A stretch of DNA of 64,000 bases from Streptomyces griseoviridis (GTDB lineage Bacteria > Actinomycetota > Actinomycetes > Streptomycetales > Streptomycetaceae): NCBI GenBank assembly GCA_014649155.1, contig BMSM01000023.1, forward strand, positions 1-64,000, given 5' to 3'. The notes under the pieces are model-generated. The model was not told where the DNA came from. It was given only the letters and a program-made list of their open reading frames with translations, and did not search any database. Shown in pieces: positions 26,548 to 34,967 of the stretch. Each line of letters opens with the position of its first letter. Position 1 is the stretch's first letter. The position numbers and the translations under genes were made by a program.

Positions 26548-27948
26548 TCAGCCGGCCAGCGAACGGAAGTACCAGTAGACGTGCAGGTGCTGGAGGAGCA
26601 GGGGCACCAGGGCGATGGCGGTGACCATTTCCAGGATGTCGGCGGTGTGCCCCCAGATGGGCAGCAGCCGGATCGTCGGCAGGCGCAGGGCGCCGAGCAG
26701 GAGCAGTGCCGCGGCGGCCAGCAGGACGACCGTCAGGCTCACATGGCCGACGGGCCCTCCGGGGACGAACAGCCACACCAGGGCCAGGATCAGGCCGAGG
26801 GTGCCGGCCAGGGCGAGCGCCACCCGTTGGCCGGTCTCGGTGACGCCGCGCGAGCGCAGGGTCACCGCGGCGGCCAGGGTGAGGGCGAGGAGCCACTCGA
26901 ACCAGCCGCTGTCCCGGGTCAGCAGCACCATGGCCGTCGCGTACACCGCGGAGGCGCCCACGGTGAACAGGGTGAGGTAGGTGTCGGCGTCGGCGACCCG
27001 CCGGTCCAGTTCCCGTTGGGTACGGGGTTCGGTGTCCTGCTGCAACTCATCTGCGTTGCGGGGCAGTTGGGGGACGCGCAGGCCGGCCAGGCGCAGTACC
27101 AGGCGGGGGGCGACGGCACTGAGCACGAACAGGGTGACCGCCACGACGGTGGTGGCGGTGGTGGCGTCCCAGTCGAAGCCGAGGGCGAGGCCGGCGCCGC
27201 TCTCGGTGGCGAGGGCGACGACGAGGAGCGCGCCGAAGACCCGCGCGGACACCTTGCCGGCGATGAGCAGCACGAGGGCCGCCGCGACCGCGCAGGCACC
27301 GCCGGTCAGCAGCTCCTGCCTGTCCGGCAGGGGCAGGGCCGCCGTCCCGTGGCGGGCGGTCAGTCCGGCCAGGGCCGCGAAGCACCAGCCGGCCACTCCG
27401 GTGACCAGGGCGGAGCCGCGATCGGCCGCCGGTGCGCGGCCGACGACGAGGGACGCGGCGATCAGCGCCACGGCGACCGCACCGCACTCGGCGGCGACGT
27501 GCAGTCCGGCCGGCGAGGTGAGGACGACCGCCGCCAGCGCCAGCAGGGTCAGACAGCTCAGCCCGGTGAAGAGCCGCCTGGTCAGCTCGGGGCGCCAGCG
27601 GTCGGGACGGGCGTTGATGACGGCGGCCACGCCGTCGGCCAGGTCGTCGAAGATCATCGGCGCGAGGGCCTCGTCGGCCCGGCGCAGGTGGAGTACCTCA
27701 CCGTCGCGCAGTCCGAGGGCCTCGACGGTGGCGTCGGGGTCCAGTGGTTCCTCGCCCAGTCTTTGCAGGACGTGTCCCACGCCGCCCGGGTCGTCCTGGT
27801 CGCCGAGCCGGTCGGCCAGCACCGGCAGCAGGGCGCCGACCGTGACGCCGCCGGGGACCGCCAGGTCGACGCTGCGCTCCGGCCCCGCGACAGTGAGGCG
27901 GCACACCACCGGCGAGTCGGAGTGGGACACGATGCTGGAGGAGGTCAT
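26548..27948 (-). CDS. eccD: Type VII secretion integral membrane protein EccD
   Basis: A 466-aa polytopic protein. Residues about 10-95 are the cytosolic ubiquitin-like YukD domain (VCRLTVAGPERSVDLAVPGG, EALGLRDGEVLHLRR). About eleven hydrophobic segments follow, the EccD channel pattern (e.g. LFTGLSCLTLLALAAVVL, VSLTVVLLAAAALLLLGALR). I chose the ATG at 27948, preceded by AGGA; earlier in-frame sequence runs into eccC and has no support. It lies 56 bases after eccC and ten before eccB. Confidence 0.92.
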   Translation of the reverse strand: MTSSSIVSHSDSPVVCRLTVAGPERSVDLAVPGGVTVGALLPVLADRLGDQDDPGGVGHVLQRLGEEPLDPDATVEALGLRDGEVLHLRRADEALAPMIFDDLADGVAAVINARPDRWRPELTRRLFTGLSCLTLLALAAVVLTSPAGLHVAAECGAVAVALIAASLVVGRAPAADRGSALVTGVAGWCFAALAGLTARHGTAALPLPDRQELLTGGACAVAAALVLLIAGKVSARVFGALLVVALATESGAGLALGFDWDATTATTVVAVTLFVLSAVAPRLVLRLAGLRVPQLPRNADELQQDTEPRTQRELDRRVADADTYLTLFTVGASAVYATAMVLLTRDSGWFEWLLALTLAAAVTLRSRGVTETGQRVALALAGTLGLILALVWLFVPGGPVGHVSLTVVLLAAAALLLLGALRLPTIRLLPIWGHTADILEMVTAIALVPLLLQHLHVYWYFRSLAG

Positions 27949-28004
27949 GGCGTTCCTGTGGGGGACGGTCGGCGCGGTGCGGCCACCGGGGGACGGGGAG
28001 CGGG

Positions 28005-31000
28005 TCACTCGGGTTCCACCAGGCCGGTCTGGATGAGGCGGATCCCCCGGCGGGTGACGAGCTGGGCGCGGCCCGGAACCAGGGTGCGGGGCTTGACCTC
28101 GCCGATGAACTTGCCCTCCTCCTTGGGGTAGGAGAAGACCAGGGCGGGGTTGCCCAGCTCCCAGAGCCGGCGCAGGGCCGGGTCCATCATGGCCCGCATC
28201 GCTCCGGAGGTGGAGCGGGCCACCACCAGGTGCATGCCGATGTTGGCGCCCTGGGCGAGCAGGGGGACGAGCGGAGCGATCGGGCTGTCCACCGAGGTGC
28301 TGGCGAACATGTCGTAGTCGTCGATGAGCATGAACAGGCGCGGTCCCTGCCACCAGTCGCGCCGGGCGAGCTGCTCGGGGGTGACGTCGCTGCCGGGCAG
28401 GCGCTTGCTCATGGACACCACGGTGTTGCCGGCGAGCTCCCTGAGTCCCTGGTTGTCGACGGCGTAGCCGACCCGGTACTCCTCGGGGACGACGTCGAGC
28501 AGGTTCCGGTCCGGGTCGCCGAGCAGGATGCGCGCCTCCTCGGGACGGAACCGCGCGGTGATGGCACGGGCCATCAGACGCAGCAGGTTGGTCTTGCCGG
28601 TCTCGCCGTCCCCGAAGGCCAGCAGATGGGCGGTGGCCGAGAAGTCGTGCCACACCGGTTGCAGCCGTTGCTCGTCCCAGCCCACGGCGACCCGCAGGTC
28701 GCCCTCGGCGGCGGGCAGCCGGGAGACCGGCAGCCGGCTGGGCAGCAGCCGTACGCCGGGGGCGGTGCGGCCGGTCCAGAAGGTGCCGATCTCGGCGGCG
28801 GCGACCTTGGTGGCGGCGGTGAGGTCGTCGGTGGCGGAGGAGCTGTCCAGGCGGGGCAGCGCGGACAGGAAGTGGTGTCCGGAGCTGGTCAGGCCGCGGC
28901 CGGGCTGCTGGGGCACGCCCGCGGCCTGCCGGGCGCCGATGTCGGACTCCATGGAGTCACCGAGCCGCAGTTCCAGCTTGGTGCTGAGCAGGTCGCGCAG
29001 CCGGGGCCGGATCTCCGACCAGCGCACGGCGGAGACCACGAGGTGGATACCGAAGGAGAGGCCCCGGGCGGCCAGGGCCGTGACGCGGTCGTCCAGTTCG
29101 TCGTAGTCCTGGCGCAGCGTTCCCCAGCCGTCGACGACCAGGAAGACGTCGCCGTACGGGTCGTCCACGGCCCCGGTGCGGCGCTGCTGCCGGTAGCCGG
29201 CCATGGACTCCACACCGCGCTCGGTGAAGACCTGCTCACGCCGTTCGAGGAGCTGGGACAGCTCCTCCACGGTGCGCAGGACCTTGTCGCGTTCCAGCCG
29301 GGTGGCGACCGAGCCGGCGTGGGGCAGCCCGGCGATCGACACCAGGCCGCCGCCGCCGAGGTCCAGGCAGTAGAACTGGACCTCCTCGGGGGTGTGGGTG
29401 AGGGCCAGCGACATCATCAGGGTGCGCAGCAGGGCCGACTTGCCGGTCTGCGGGGCGCCCACCACGCCGACGTGTCCGCCGGCCCCGGACAGGTCGGCCA
29501 CCAGCAGTTCGCGGGCCTGCTCATGGGGTTTGTCGACCATGCCGAGCGGTACCCGCAGGGTGCCGAGGAGGGCGGACTCCGCGGCGGTCATGCCCCGTGC
29601 CGGGTCCGGCACGATGCCGGGCAGCAGCTGGTCCAGGCTGGGCGGGTCGGCGAGCGGCGGCAGCCACACCTGGCGGGCCGACGGCCCGGCGTCCGTGAGC
29701 CGTTCGATGAGGATGTCCAGCAGGGTCTCGTCGCTCTCGGCGGCCGGGCTCGCGGGCGAGGCCGGGGGCGCGGGGCGTTCCTCGGCCTGTTCCGGCTGCG
29801 CGGGCGGCTGCTCGGCGGCGGGGCGCTGGTCCAGGCCGAAGGGCACGATCTCGTGGCCGGTGGAGAGGTCCGGACGGTCGGCGTCCTCACCCGAGGGACT
29901 CTCGGGGCAGGGGCCGGAGACGTAGGCGGCCTTGAAGCGCACCAGGTTGGTGGTGTCCACCCGGAGGAAGCCGTTGCCGGGCACGGAGGGCAGTTCGTAG
30001 GCGCCGGCGACACCGATGACGCTGCGGGACTCCATGGAGGAGAAGGTGCGCAGCGCGATGCGGTACGACAGATGGCCCTCGACGCGGTGGATGCGGCCCT
30101 CGTCCAGGCGCTGGGAGGCCAGCAGCAGATGGACGCCGAGGCTGCGTCCCACCCGGCCGATGGTGACGAAGAGATCGGTGAACTCCGGTTTACTGGCGAG
30201 GAGTTCGGAGAACTCGTCGACGATGACGAGGAGGGAGGGCAGCGGGGCGAGGGGGGCTCCGGCGAGCCGGGCCTTCTCGTACTCGTACAGGGAGGCGTGG
30301 CCGCTGGCGCGCAGGAGTTCCTGACGGCGGATGAGTTCGCCGTCGATGGAGTCCTGCATGCGGTCGACCAGGGGGAGTTCGTCGGCGAGGTTGGTGATGA
30401 CCGCGGAGGTGTGCGGCAGCTTCTCCATGTTGAGGAAGGTGGCGCCGCCCTTGAAGTCGACCAGGACGAAGTTGAGCACCTCGGAGGAGTGGGTGGCGGC
30501 CAGGCCGATGACGAGGGTGCGCAGCAGTTCGCTCTTGCCGGAGCCGGTGGCGCCGATGAGCAGGCCGTGCGGGCCCATGCCGGTCTGCGCGGACTCCTTG
30601 AGGTCGAGTTCGACCACCTCGCCGTCCTCGGTGACACCGATGGGCACCCGCAGCCGGGTGCTCTGGTCCAGCCGGCGGCGCCACTGGGCGGCCACGTCGA
30701 AGGCGCGCGGGTCGCGGATGCCGAGCAGGGTGGTCAGTTCGAAGTCCGACTCGAAGGGGTTGTCGGTGAGGTCGATGGTGCCGCTGGTGCGCAGCGGTGC
30801 CAGCAGCCGGGCCAGGCCGTCGGCCTGCCCCCGGCTGAGGAAGTCCGCCGCGGCGTCGGCCGTGGCGTCGGCGACGGGGAAGGAGACCCGGCCGTCCTCG
30901 GTGGTCAGCCGGAGCACACCGGTGCCGCCGTGCATGGCGCCGGTGACGTCCAGCAGGACGACGTTGCGCAGCCCGGCGCCGAGCAGCCGGGAGCCCGTGG

Positions 31001-31973
31001 GCAGCGCGGTGCGGTGGGCGACGACGACCACGAAGGGTTCGGCGGCGCTGGGGGTGGCGTGCGGGTCGTGGTCGGGCCGGTCGAAGACGTCCGGGCCGAG
31101 CAGGTCGGTGAGTTCGGCGTGCTCGGTGGCGAGGAGACGCAGCGGTCCGGCCTCGTCGTACTCCTTGGGATGGGCGTTGTGCGGCAGCCATTTCACCCAC
31201 TCCCACTCCGCGCGGCCCGTCTCGTCGGTGAGGACGGCGACGCGCAGCTCGTCGGGCGAGTGCAGGGTGACGAGCTGGCCGAGGACGGCCCGCACCAGGC
31301 CGAGGGCGTCCTCGATGTCTCCGGCCAGCTCCACACTGGTGAAGCTGCGCAGCCCCACCGGGATGGGCATGTCGGGCACGGTCTGGAAGGCCGCGGTGAA
31401 ACGGCGCAGCGAGATCGCGGCGAGCGGGTCGAGGTCCTCGACGGGCTTGGTCTCCGGGGCGACGAGTTCCAGGGCGGCGCGCCGGGTGCCGAGTCCGATC
31501 CGGACCTTGGCGAAGTCGTCGTGCGCGGCCCGCCGTTCCCATACCCGCGTGGAGCGCACCACCGACCACAGCCGGTTCGGCGGCGGGTTGTCCCACAGCG
31601 ACGCGGCGACCTGGGCCTCGGCGGTCTGCCGGGCCTGGGTGCGCAGTTGGGCGAGGTAGCGCAGGTAGTCACGGCGCTCGGAGCGCATGCGGCGTTTGCG
31701 TTCCAGTCCGGCGCGGCCGATCTGCCCCATGCTCATGGAGATCATGCCGATGCCCATCATCCCGGACATCATGTACGTGGAGGTCGAACCGCCGGCGGTG
31801 AACATGAGGGCCATCGCGCCGAAGCCGATGCCCATCGGCAGGACGACCATCACGGAGCCAAGGTCGGCGGAGGCGGGTTCCCCGAGGATGGGCGGCTCGG
31901 CCAGCTCGATCCGGGTCTCGGGGACTTCGGGCCCTGACACACGCGGTGGACGTTTCACGACCACGGTGTTCAT
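28005..31973 (-). CDS. eccC: Type VII secretion motor ATPase EccC (fused EccCa/EccCb)
   Basis: A 1,322-aa FtsK/SpoIIIE-family motor that recognises WXG100 substrates and drives export. The N-terminus NTVVVKRPPRVSGPEVPE is the family signature. Two transmembrane segments fall within about residues 40-90. Three ATPase domains have P-loops GATGSGKSE near 472, GAPQTGKSA near 839 and GDGETGKTN near 1,120. Walker B-type segments include FVLVDFKGG and LFMLIDDYDMF. I chose the ATG at 31973, which has GGAG eight bases upstream and matches the conserved start, over the in-frame start at 31997. It is a single fused chain, as usual in Streptomyces. It is first of the core ecc genes, 133 bases after the lectin-like gene. 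Confidence 0.95.
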   Translation of the reverse strand: MNTVVVKRPPRVSGPEVPETRIELAEPPILGEPASADLGSVMVVLPMGIGFGAMALMFTAGGSTSTYMMSGMMGIGMISMSMGQIGRAGLERKRRMRSERRDYLRYLAQLRTQARQTAEAQVAASLWDNPPPNRLWSVVRSTRVWERRAAHDDFAKVRIGLGTRRAALELVAPETKPVEDLDPLAAISLRRFTAAFQTVPDMPIPVGLRSFTSVELAGDIEDALGLVRAVLGQLVTLHSPDELRVAVLTDETGRAEWEWVKWLPHNAHPKEYDEAGPLRLLATEHAELTDLLGPDVFDRPDHDPHATPSAAEPFVVVVAHRTALPTGSRLLGAGLRNVVLLDVTGAMHGGTGVLRLTTEDGRVSFPVADATADAAADFLSRGQADGLARLLAPLRTSGTIDLTDNPFESDFELTTLLGIRDPRAFDVAAQWRRRLDQSTRLRVPIGVTEDGEVVELDLKESAQTGMGPHGLLIGATGSGKSELLRTLVIGLAATHSSEVLNFVLVDFKGGATFLNMEKLPHTSAVITNLADELPLVDRMQDSIDGELIRRQELLRASGHASLYEYEKARLAGAPLAPLPSLLVIVDEFSELLASKPEFTDLFVTIGRVGRSLGVHLLLASQRLDEGRIHRVEGHLSYRIALRTFSSMESRSVIGVAGAYELPSVPGNGFLRVDTTNLVRFKAAYVSGPCPESPSGEDADRPDLSTGHEIVPFGLDQRPAAEQPPAQPEQAEERPAPPASPASPAAESDETLLDILIERLTDAGPSARQVWLPPLADPPSLDQLLPGIVPDPARGMTAAESALLGTLRVPLGMVDKPHEQARELLVADLSGAGGHVGVVGAPQTGKSALLRTLMMSLALTHTPEEVQFYCLDLGGGGLVSIAGLPHAGSVATRLERDKVLRTVEELSQLLERREQVFTERGVESMAGYRQQRRTGAVDDPYGDVFLVVDGWGTLRQDYDELDDRVTALAARGLSFGIHLVVSAVRWSEIRPRLRDLLSTKLELRLGDSMESDIGARQAAGVPQQPGRGLTSSGHHFLSALPRLDSSSATDDLTAATKVAAAEIGTFWTGRTAPGVRLLPSRLPVSRLPAAEGDLRVAVGWDEQRLQPVWHDFSATAHLLAFGDGETGKTNLLRLMARAITARFRPEEARILLGDPDRNLLDVVPEEYRVGYAVDNQGLRELAGNTVVSMSKRLPGSDVTPEQLARRDWWQGPRLFMLIDDYDMFASTSVDSPIAPLVPLLAQGANIGMHLVVARSTSGAMRAMMDPALRRLWELGNPALVFSYPKEEGKFIGEVKPRTLVPGRAQLVTRRGIRLIQTGLVEPE

Positions 31974-32105
31974 AAATGCATCTCCAGCCGGCGACAAGCC
32001 TCAAGGTGAGGCGAATCTAGGAAGGCGGGCCGCCGGCGGGCCAGGACGGACCGGCGGACGTGCCTGCTCGGACACGACCACTGCCCGATGTCACGGTGCG
32101 GCTTC

Positions 32106-33062
32106 TCACCCGCCCGTGCGGGTGGTCCACAGGACGGCGCCCGCGTGACGGACGGTGGCGTGGCCGTCGGCCTCCAGGACGAGGACGGCACCGTCGTGCC
32201 CGTCGGTCCGTGAGGACCAGGCGGTGCGCATGCCGGCGGTGTAGACGACGAGGTTGCCGTCCGCCTGGAAGACCGTCTTGGCCCCCTCCCCGGCGGTGCC
32301 GGACTCCCAGCGGGTGTCTCCTCGCGCGGTGCGCAGGACGAGATTGCCGTCACTCTGGAAGTCCAGGACGGTCTGGCCGCCGGTCCATGCCTGGCCGGGG
32401 TCCAGCACGCTGGTGCCGCGTACCACGGCGGCCGTCGCGCGCCGCGCGGGAGTGGTCGGGCCGGCCGTGCTCTCCGGGGTGGCGGCCGGGGTGGGAGCGG
32501 TCCGCGGTGCCGCGAGGCGCACGGGGACGGTCCCGCCGCCCGGTGCGGGCGTGGGTCGGGAGTCGTCGGTGGGCGTGGCGCGCGGGGTCGCGGTGGCGCC
32601 GGGACTCCTCCCGGGCCCGGGTGTCGCCTCCGGGCCGGCGGGCGCGGAGGGTCGGTCCAGTGTGAACTCCCGGTCCGGGCCGTCCGCCTCGGAGCGGTGC
32701 GGCGTGCGGGACTCGTCGAGCAGCAGGACGGGGAGGACCAGGACGAGGAGGCTGAGCCCGACGGCACCGGCCAGCAGGTGCTTGGTGAGGCGGCCGCCGA
32801 GGGACGAGCGGGTGTCCGGCTCGAAGCGGTCGTCGTCCGGGGTGCCGGTGGCGAGGAGGGCGATGCCGACCGGCGGCGGTGTCCGCGTCGCGCCGGTGTC
32901 GCTGCCGGTGTCGCTGTCGGCACCGGTGTCCCGTTCGCCCGCGTCGCCCAGCGGCCGCTGCTGCCACGGCAGCGACCGCCGCCACACCGGATCGCCGGCC
33001 GGGCCGGCCTCCGGGGAGGCCGGCCCCGGGACACGGCCGGTGCCCGGTTGCTGCTGTGCCAC
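32106..33062 (-). CDS. Membrane-anchored protein with bulb-type (mannose-binding) lectin domain
   Basis: A 318-aa protein. Residues about 1-90 are hydrophilic and probably cytosolic, with a DTGSDTG-rich stretch. A single transmembrane helix lies at about 96-116 (LAGAVGLSLLVLVLPVLLL). A Pro/Ala/Thr-rich stalk follows, and the last 110 residues form a beta-prism lectin domain with the Q-x-D-x-N-x-V motif twice (FQSDGNLVLR, FQADGNLVVY) and a third degenerate copy (LEADGHATVR). The GTG start is preceded by GAGAGG. It is just upstream of eccC on the same strand, so it may be co-expressed with the T7SS, and it could bind envelope sugars outside the membrane. The partnership is inference. Confidence 0.8.
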   Translation of the reverse strand: MAQQQPGTGRVPGPASPEAGPAGDPVWRRSLPWQQRPLGDAGERDTGADSDTGSDTGATRTPPPVGIALLATGTPDDDRFEPDTRSSLGGRLTKHLLAGAVGLSLLVLVLPVLLLDESRTPHRSEADGPDREFTLDRPSAPAGPEATPGPGRSPGATATPRATPTDDSRPTPAPGGGTVPVRLAAPRTAPTPAATPESTAGPTTPARRATAAVVRGTSVLDPGQAWTGGQTVLDFQSDGNLVLRTARGDTRWESGTAGEGAKTVFQADGNLVVYTAGMRTAWSSRTDGHDGAVLVLEADGHATVRHAGAVLWTTRTGG

Positions 33063-33233
33063 GTGAGCGCCTCTCTCGGTGGTGAGGGCGCACGGGTGGG
33101 TGACCGTGTGCGGTGCCGGAGCGCCCGGGCGTGATCGTAGGAGGGGGCGCGGACGGGAGCGGGGCGCGCCCGCGTTCCGTGCCCGGACGGACGGACACGT
33201 TTCCCTTTCCGGCGAGCGAGCGCGGTGACGGGC

Positions 33234-33375
33234 GTCCGCGCGGGCGGCCCGGCTTCCGCTCCGAAGTCCCGCGCGGGCGGCCCGGCTCCCGCTCCGGAGT
33301 CCCGCGCGGGCGGCCCGGCTCCCGCACCGGAGTCCCGCGCAGGCGGCCCGGCTCCCGCTCCGGAGCCCCGCGCGG
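33234..33375. repeat. 33-bp minisatellite, four units, in the 33063-33375 gap
   Basis: Units of GTCCCGCGCGGGCGGCCCGG type start at 33234, 33266, 33299 and 33332, with a partial fifth at 33365. Unit 1 is 32 bp and the rest 33 bp. The units differ by only a few bases and each contains self-complementary CGCGCGGGC/GGCCCGG segments. The rest of the 313-base gap (33063-33233) holds only the upstream region of the lectin-like gene, and I see no gene there. Plus- and minus-strand frames through the repeat are open, but neither has a convincing start. Confidence 0.88.
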
Positions 33376-33996
33376 TCACAGGATGCCCGTGCGGATCGCG
33401 TGGGCGACGGCCTGGGTGCGGTTGCGTTTGCCCAGCCGTTTGACCGCGCTGTGGATGACGCTCTTGATCAGCCGCTCGGAGTAGCTCAGTTCACCCGCTA
33501 TCTCCGCCACGTCCCGGCCTTCCGCGAGCAGGCGCAGTACGTCGATCTCGCGCGGCGCGAGCCCCGCGGGGGCGTCGGAGGTGTCGGGGGTGGCCCTGGT
33601 GCCGGGGACCGGCTCGCCCCGGGCGGCGGCGAGCGCGGCCTTCTCCATCTGGGTGAAGCTGGTGTGCTGCCGGAGCAGGAAGGTGACCACGCCGTGCCGG
33701 GCGGCGATCGCCAGCTGGCCCGCGCTCGCCCTGTCGGCGATCAGCACGATCCTGGCCCGGCCGCCCGTGGACCGGGAGATGTCCTGCAGCGCCGCCAGGG
33801 TCTGCCCGGTGATCCGGGGCGTGATCAGCACGGCGACGTCGGCGTCCCGGAGCCGGTCGCGTGCCAGTACCTCGACGTGGCCGCGTGCGGCCATGAAGGC
33901 GTGGGTGCCGTCGCGGGTGAGCGGGTCGTCGGCGAGGACGACGACGGACGGTGCCGGGACGGTCGTACCGTCACCGGGATCGGTCGAGTCGGGCAT
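33376..33996 (-). CDS. LuxR-family (NarL-like) regulator with atypical receiver domain
   Basis: A 206-aa response-regulator-like protein. The N-terminal 115 residues follow a receiver fold (SVVVLADDPLTRDGTHAFM). Where the phospho-acceptor aspartate strand should be, it reads DVAVLITPRITG, with no Asp, and the conserved lysine strand reads FLLRQ. Phosphorylation control is therefore unlikely. The C-terminal 65 residues are a LuxR helix-turn-helix (LAPREIDVLRLLAEGRDVAE, YSERLIKSVIHSAVKRLG). The ATG at 33996 has GAAGGGA upstream; an earlier in-frame start at 34116 lies inside the amidotransferase gene and is rejected. It is last in the importer/amidotransferase run, with no histidine kinase beside it. 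Confidence 0.85.
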   Translation of the reverse strand: MPDSTDPGDGTTVPAPSVVVLADDPLTRDGTHAFMAARGHVEVLARDRLRDADVAVLITPRITGQTLAALQDISRSTGGRARIVLIADRASAGQLAIAARHGVVTFLLRQHTSFTQMEKAALAAARGEPVPGTRATPDTSDAPAGLAPREIDVLRLLAEGRDVAEIAGELSYSERLIKSVIHSAVKRLGKRNRTQAVAHAIRTGIL

Positions 33997-34040
33997 GGCG
34001 GAGTCCCTTCTCGGGGCGGGGTGGTGCCGGGGCAGGGCGG

Positions 34041-34796
34041 TCATCGGCCGTGGACGGTCAGGTCGAGGGTGCCGGGGCTCATGCGCAGGACATGGCGTTC
34101 CGGCAGGTGGGTCCACTCGGGGCTGGGCTGGGGCCAGCCCGTGGAGGCGACGACGGCCCGGCCGTCCTCGGTGGTGCGGTAGCGCAGGCCGAAGTAGCCG
34201 GTGCCCCGGCGGTCGATGACCACGGAGTGGGGGTCGTGCTCGGTGTAGGCGTACAGCGCCTCGGAGGTCAGCAGAAGGCAGTTGAGGCTGGCGGAGCGTT
34301 CGGCGGCGGCGCGGATGTCGTCGGCGGCCTGCATCAGCGCTTTGACCGGGTCGAGACCGTCGTCGACGCGCCGGCGCACCGCGAGGTAGAAGCGCTCGCT
34401 GTCGGTGGTGCCGTGGGCCGACGCCAGCAGGTCGGGGCCGATGACCGTGTCGAGGACGTCGACGGGGACGAAGTCGCCGTTGTGGGCGAAGGCCATGTCC
34501 CGGTCACCGAACGGGTGGGTGTTGGTCCGGTCGACGGGCAGGCCGGGGCTGGCCATGCGCAGGTGCAGCAGGGCCGCGTCGGACTCCGACAGGTTCAGGA
34601 CGGTGTTCAGCAGCGGTCCGTCGTGGGCGCGTTCGGGGGCTTTCACCGCCTCGACCGTGCCGTCGGGCACGCGGACGGCCGTGCCCCAGCCGTCGCCGTG
34701 TTCCTCGGCCAGCTCCAGGAACGGTTCGAGGTCGTCGGCGAACAGGTCGCGCAGCGGGAAGGTCTGTCGTGAGACGGCGCCGATGAGTCGGCACAT
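34041..34796 (-). CDS. Class II glutamine amidotransferase family protein
   Basis: A 251-aa Ntn-type amidotransferase (YafJ/EgtC-like). Translation from the ATG at 34796 gives MCRLIGA, placing the catalytic cysteine at position 2, to be exposed after methionine removal. The longer in-frame start at 34910 would bury that cysteine, so it is rejected. Other family features are EEHGDGWGTAV near 38, HLRMAS near 83, THPFGDRDMAFAHNGDF near 98 and GTTDSERFYLAV near 132. AAGGAG lies upstream. It lies 171 bases after the permease genes, so it may act on an imported glutamine-like compound, which is inference from context. Confidence 0.88.
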   Translation of the reverse strand: MCRLIGAVSRQTFPLRDLFADDLEPFLELAEEHGDGWGTAVRVPDGTVEAVKAPERAHDGPLLNTVLNLSESDAALLHLRMASPGLPVDRTNTHPFGDRDMAFAHNGDFVPVDVLDTVIGPDLLASAHGTTDSERFYLAVRRRVDDGLDPVKALMQAADDIRAAAERSASLNCLLLTSEALYAYTEHDPHSVVIDRRGTGYFGLRYRTTEDGRAVVASTGWPQPSPEWTHLPERHVLRMSPGTLDLTVHGR

Positions 34797-34967
34797 GGCG
34801 GGCTGCTCCTTGGCGGGACGTGGGGCCGGGGCGGGCGGCCGGGCGCGGGAAGTGCGCGGGCAGGCCGGACCGCCCGGTGGCGTGGCCGCCGCCGGTGGCG
34901 GTACGGCCACGCCCGGGAGTCGGACGTGGGGTGGGACGGGGTGTCCGGGCGGGTGCCCGGAGGAGGG

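Noticed and set aside
28230..31937. Plus-strand frame opposite eccC
   Set aside because: The minus strand codes an unmistakable EccC. The antisense translation has no domain.
33225..33443. Small plus-strand gene over the 33-bp repeats
   Set aside because: Its 3' half is antisense to the LuxR-type regulator and it has no convincing ribosome site. The open frame follows from the repeat length.
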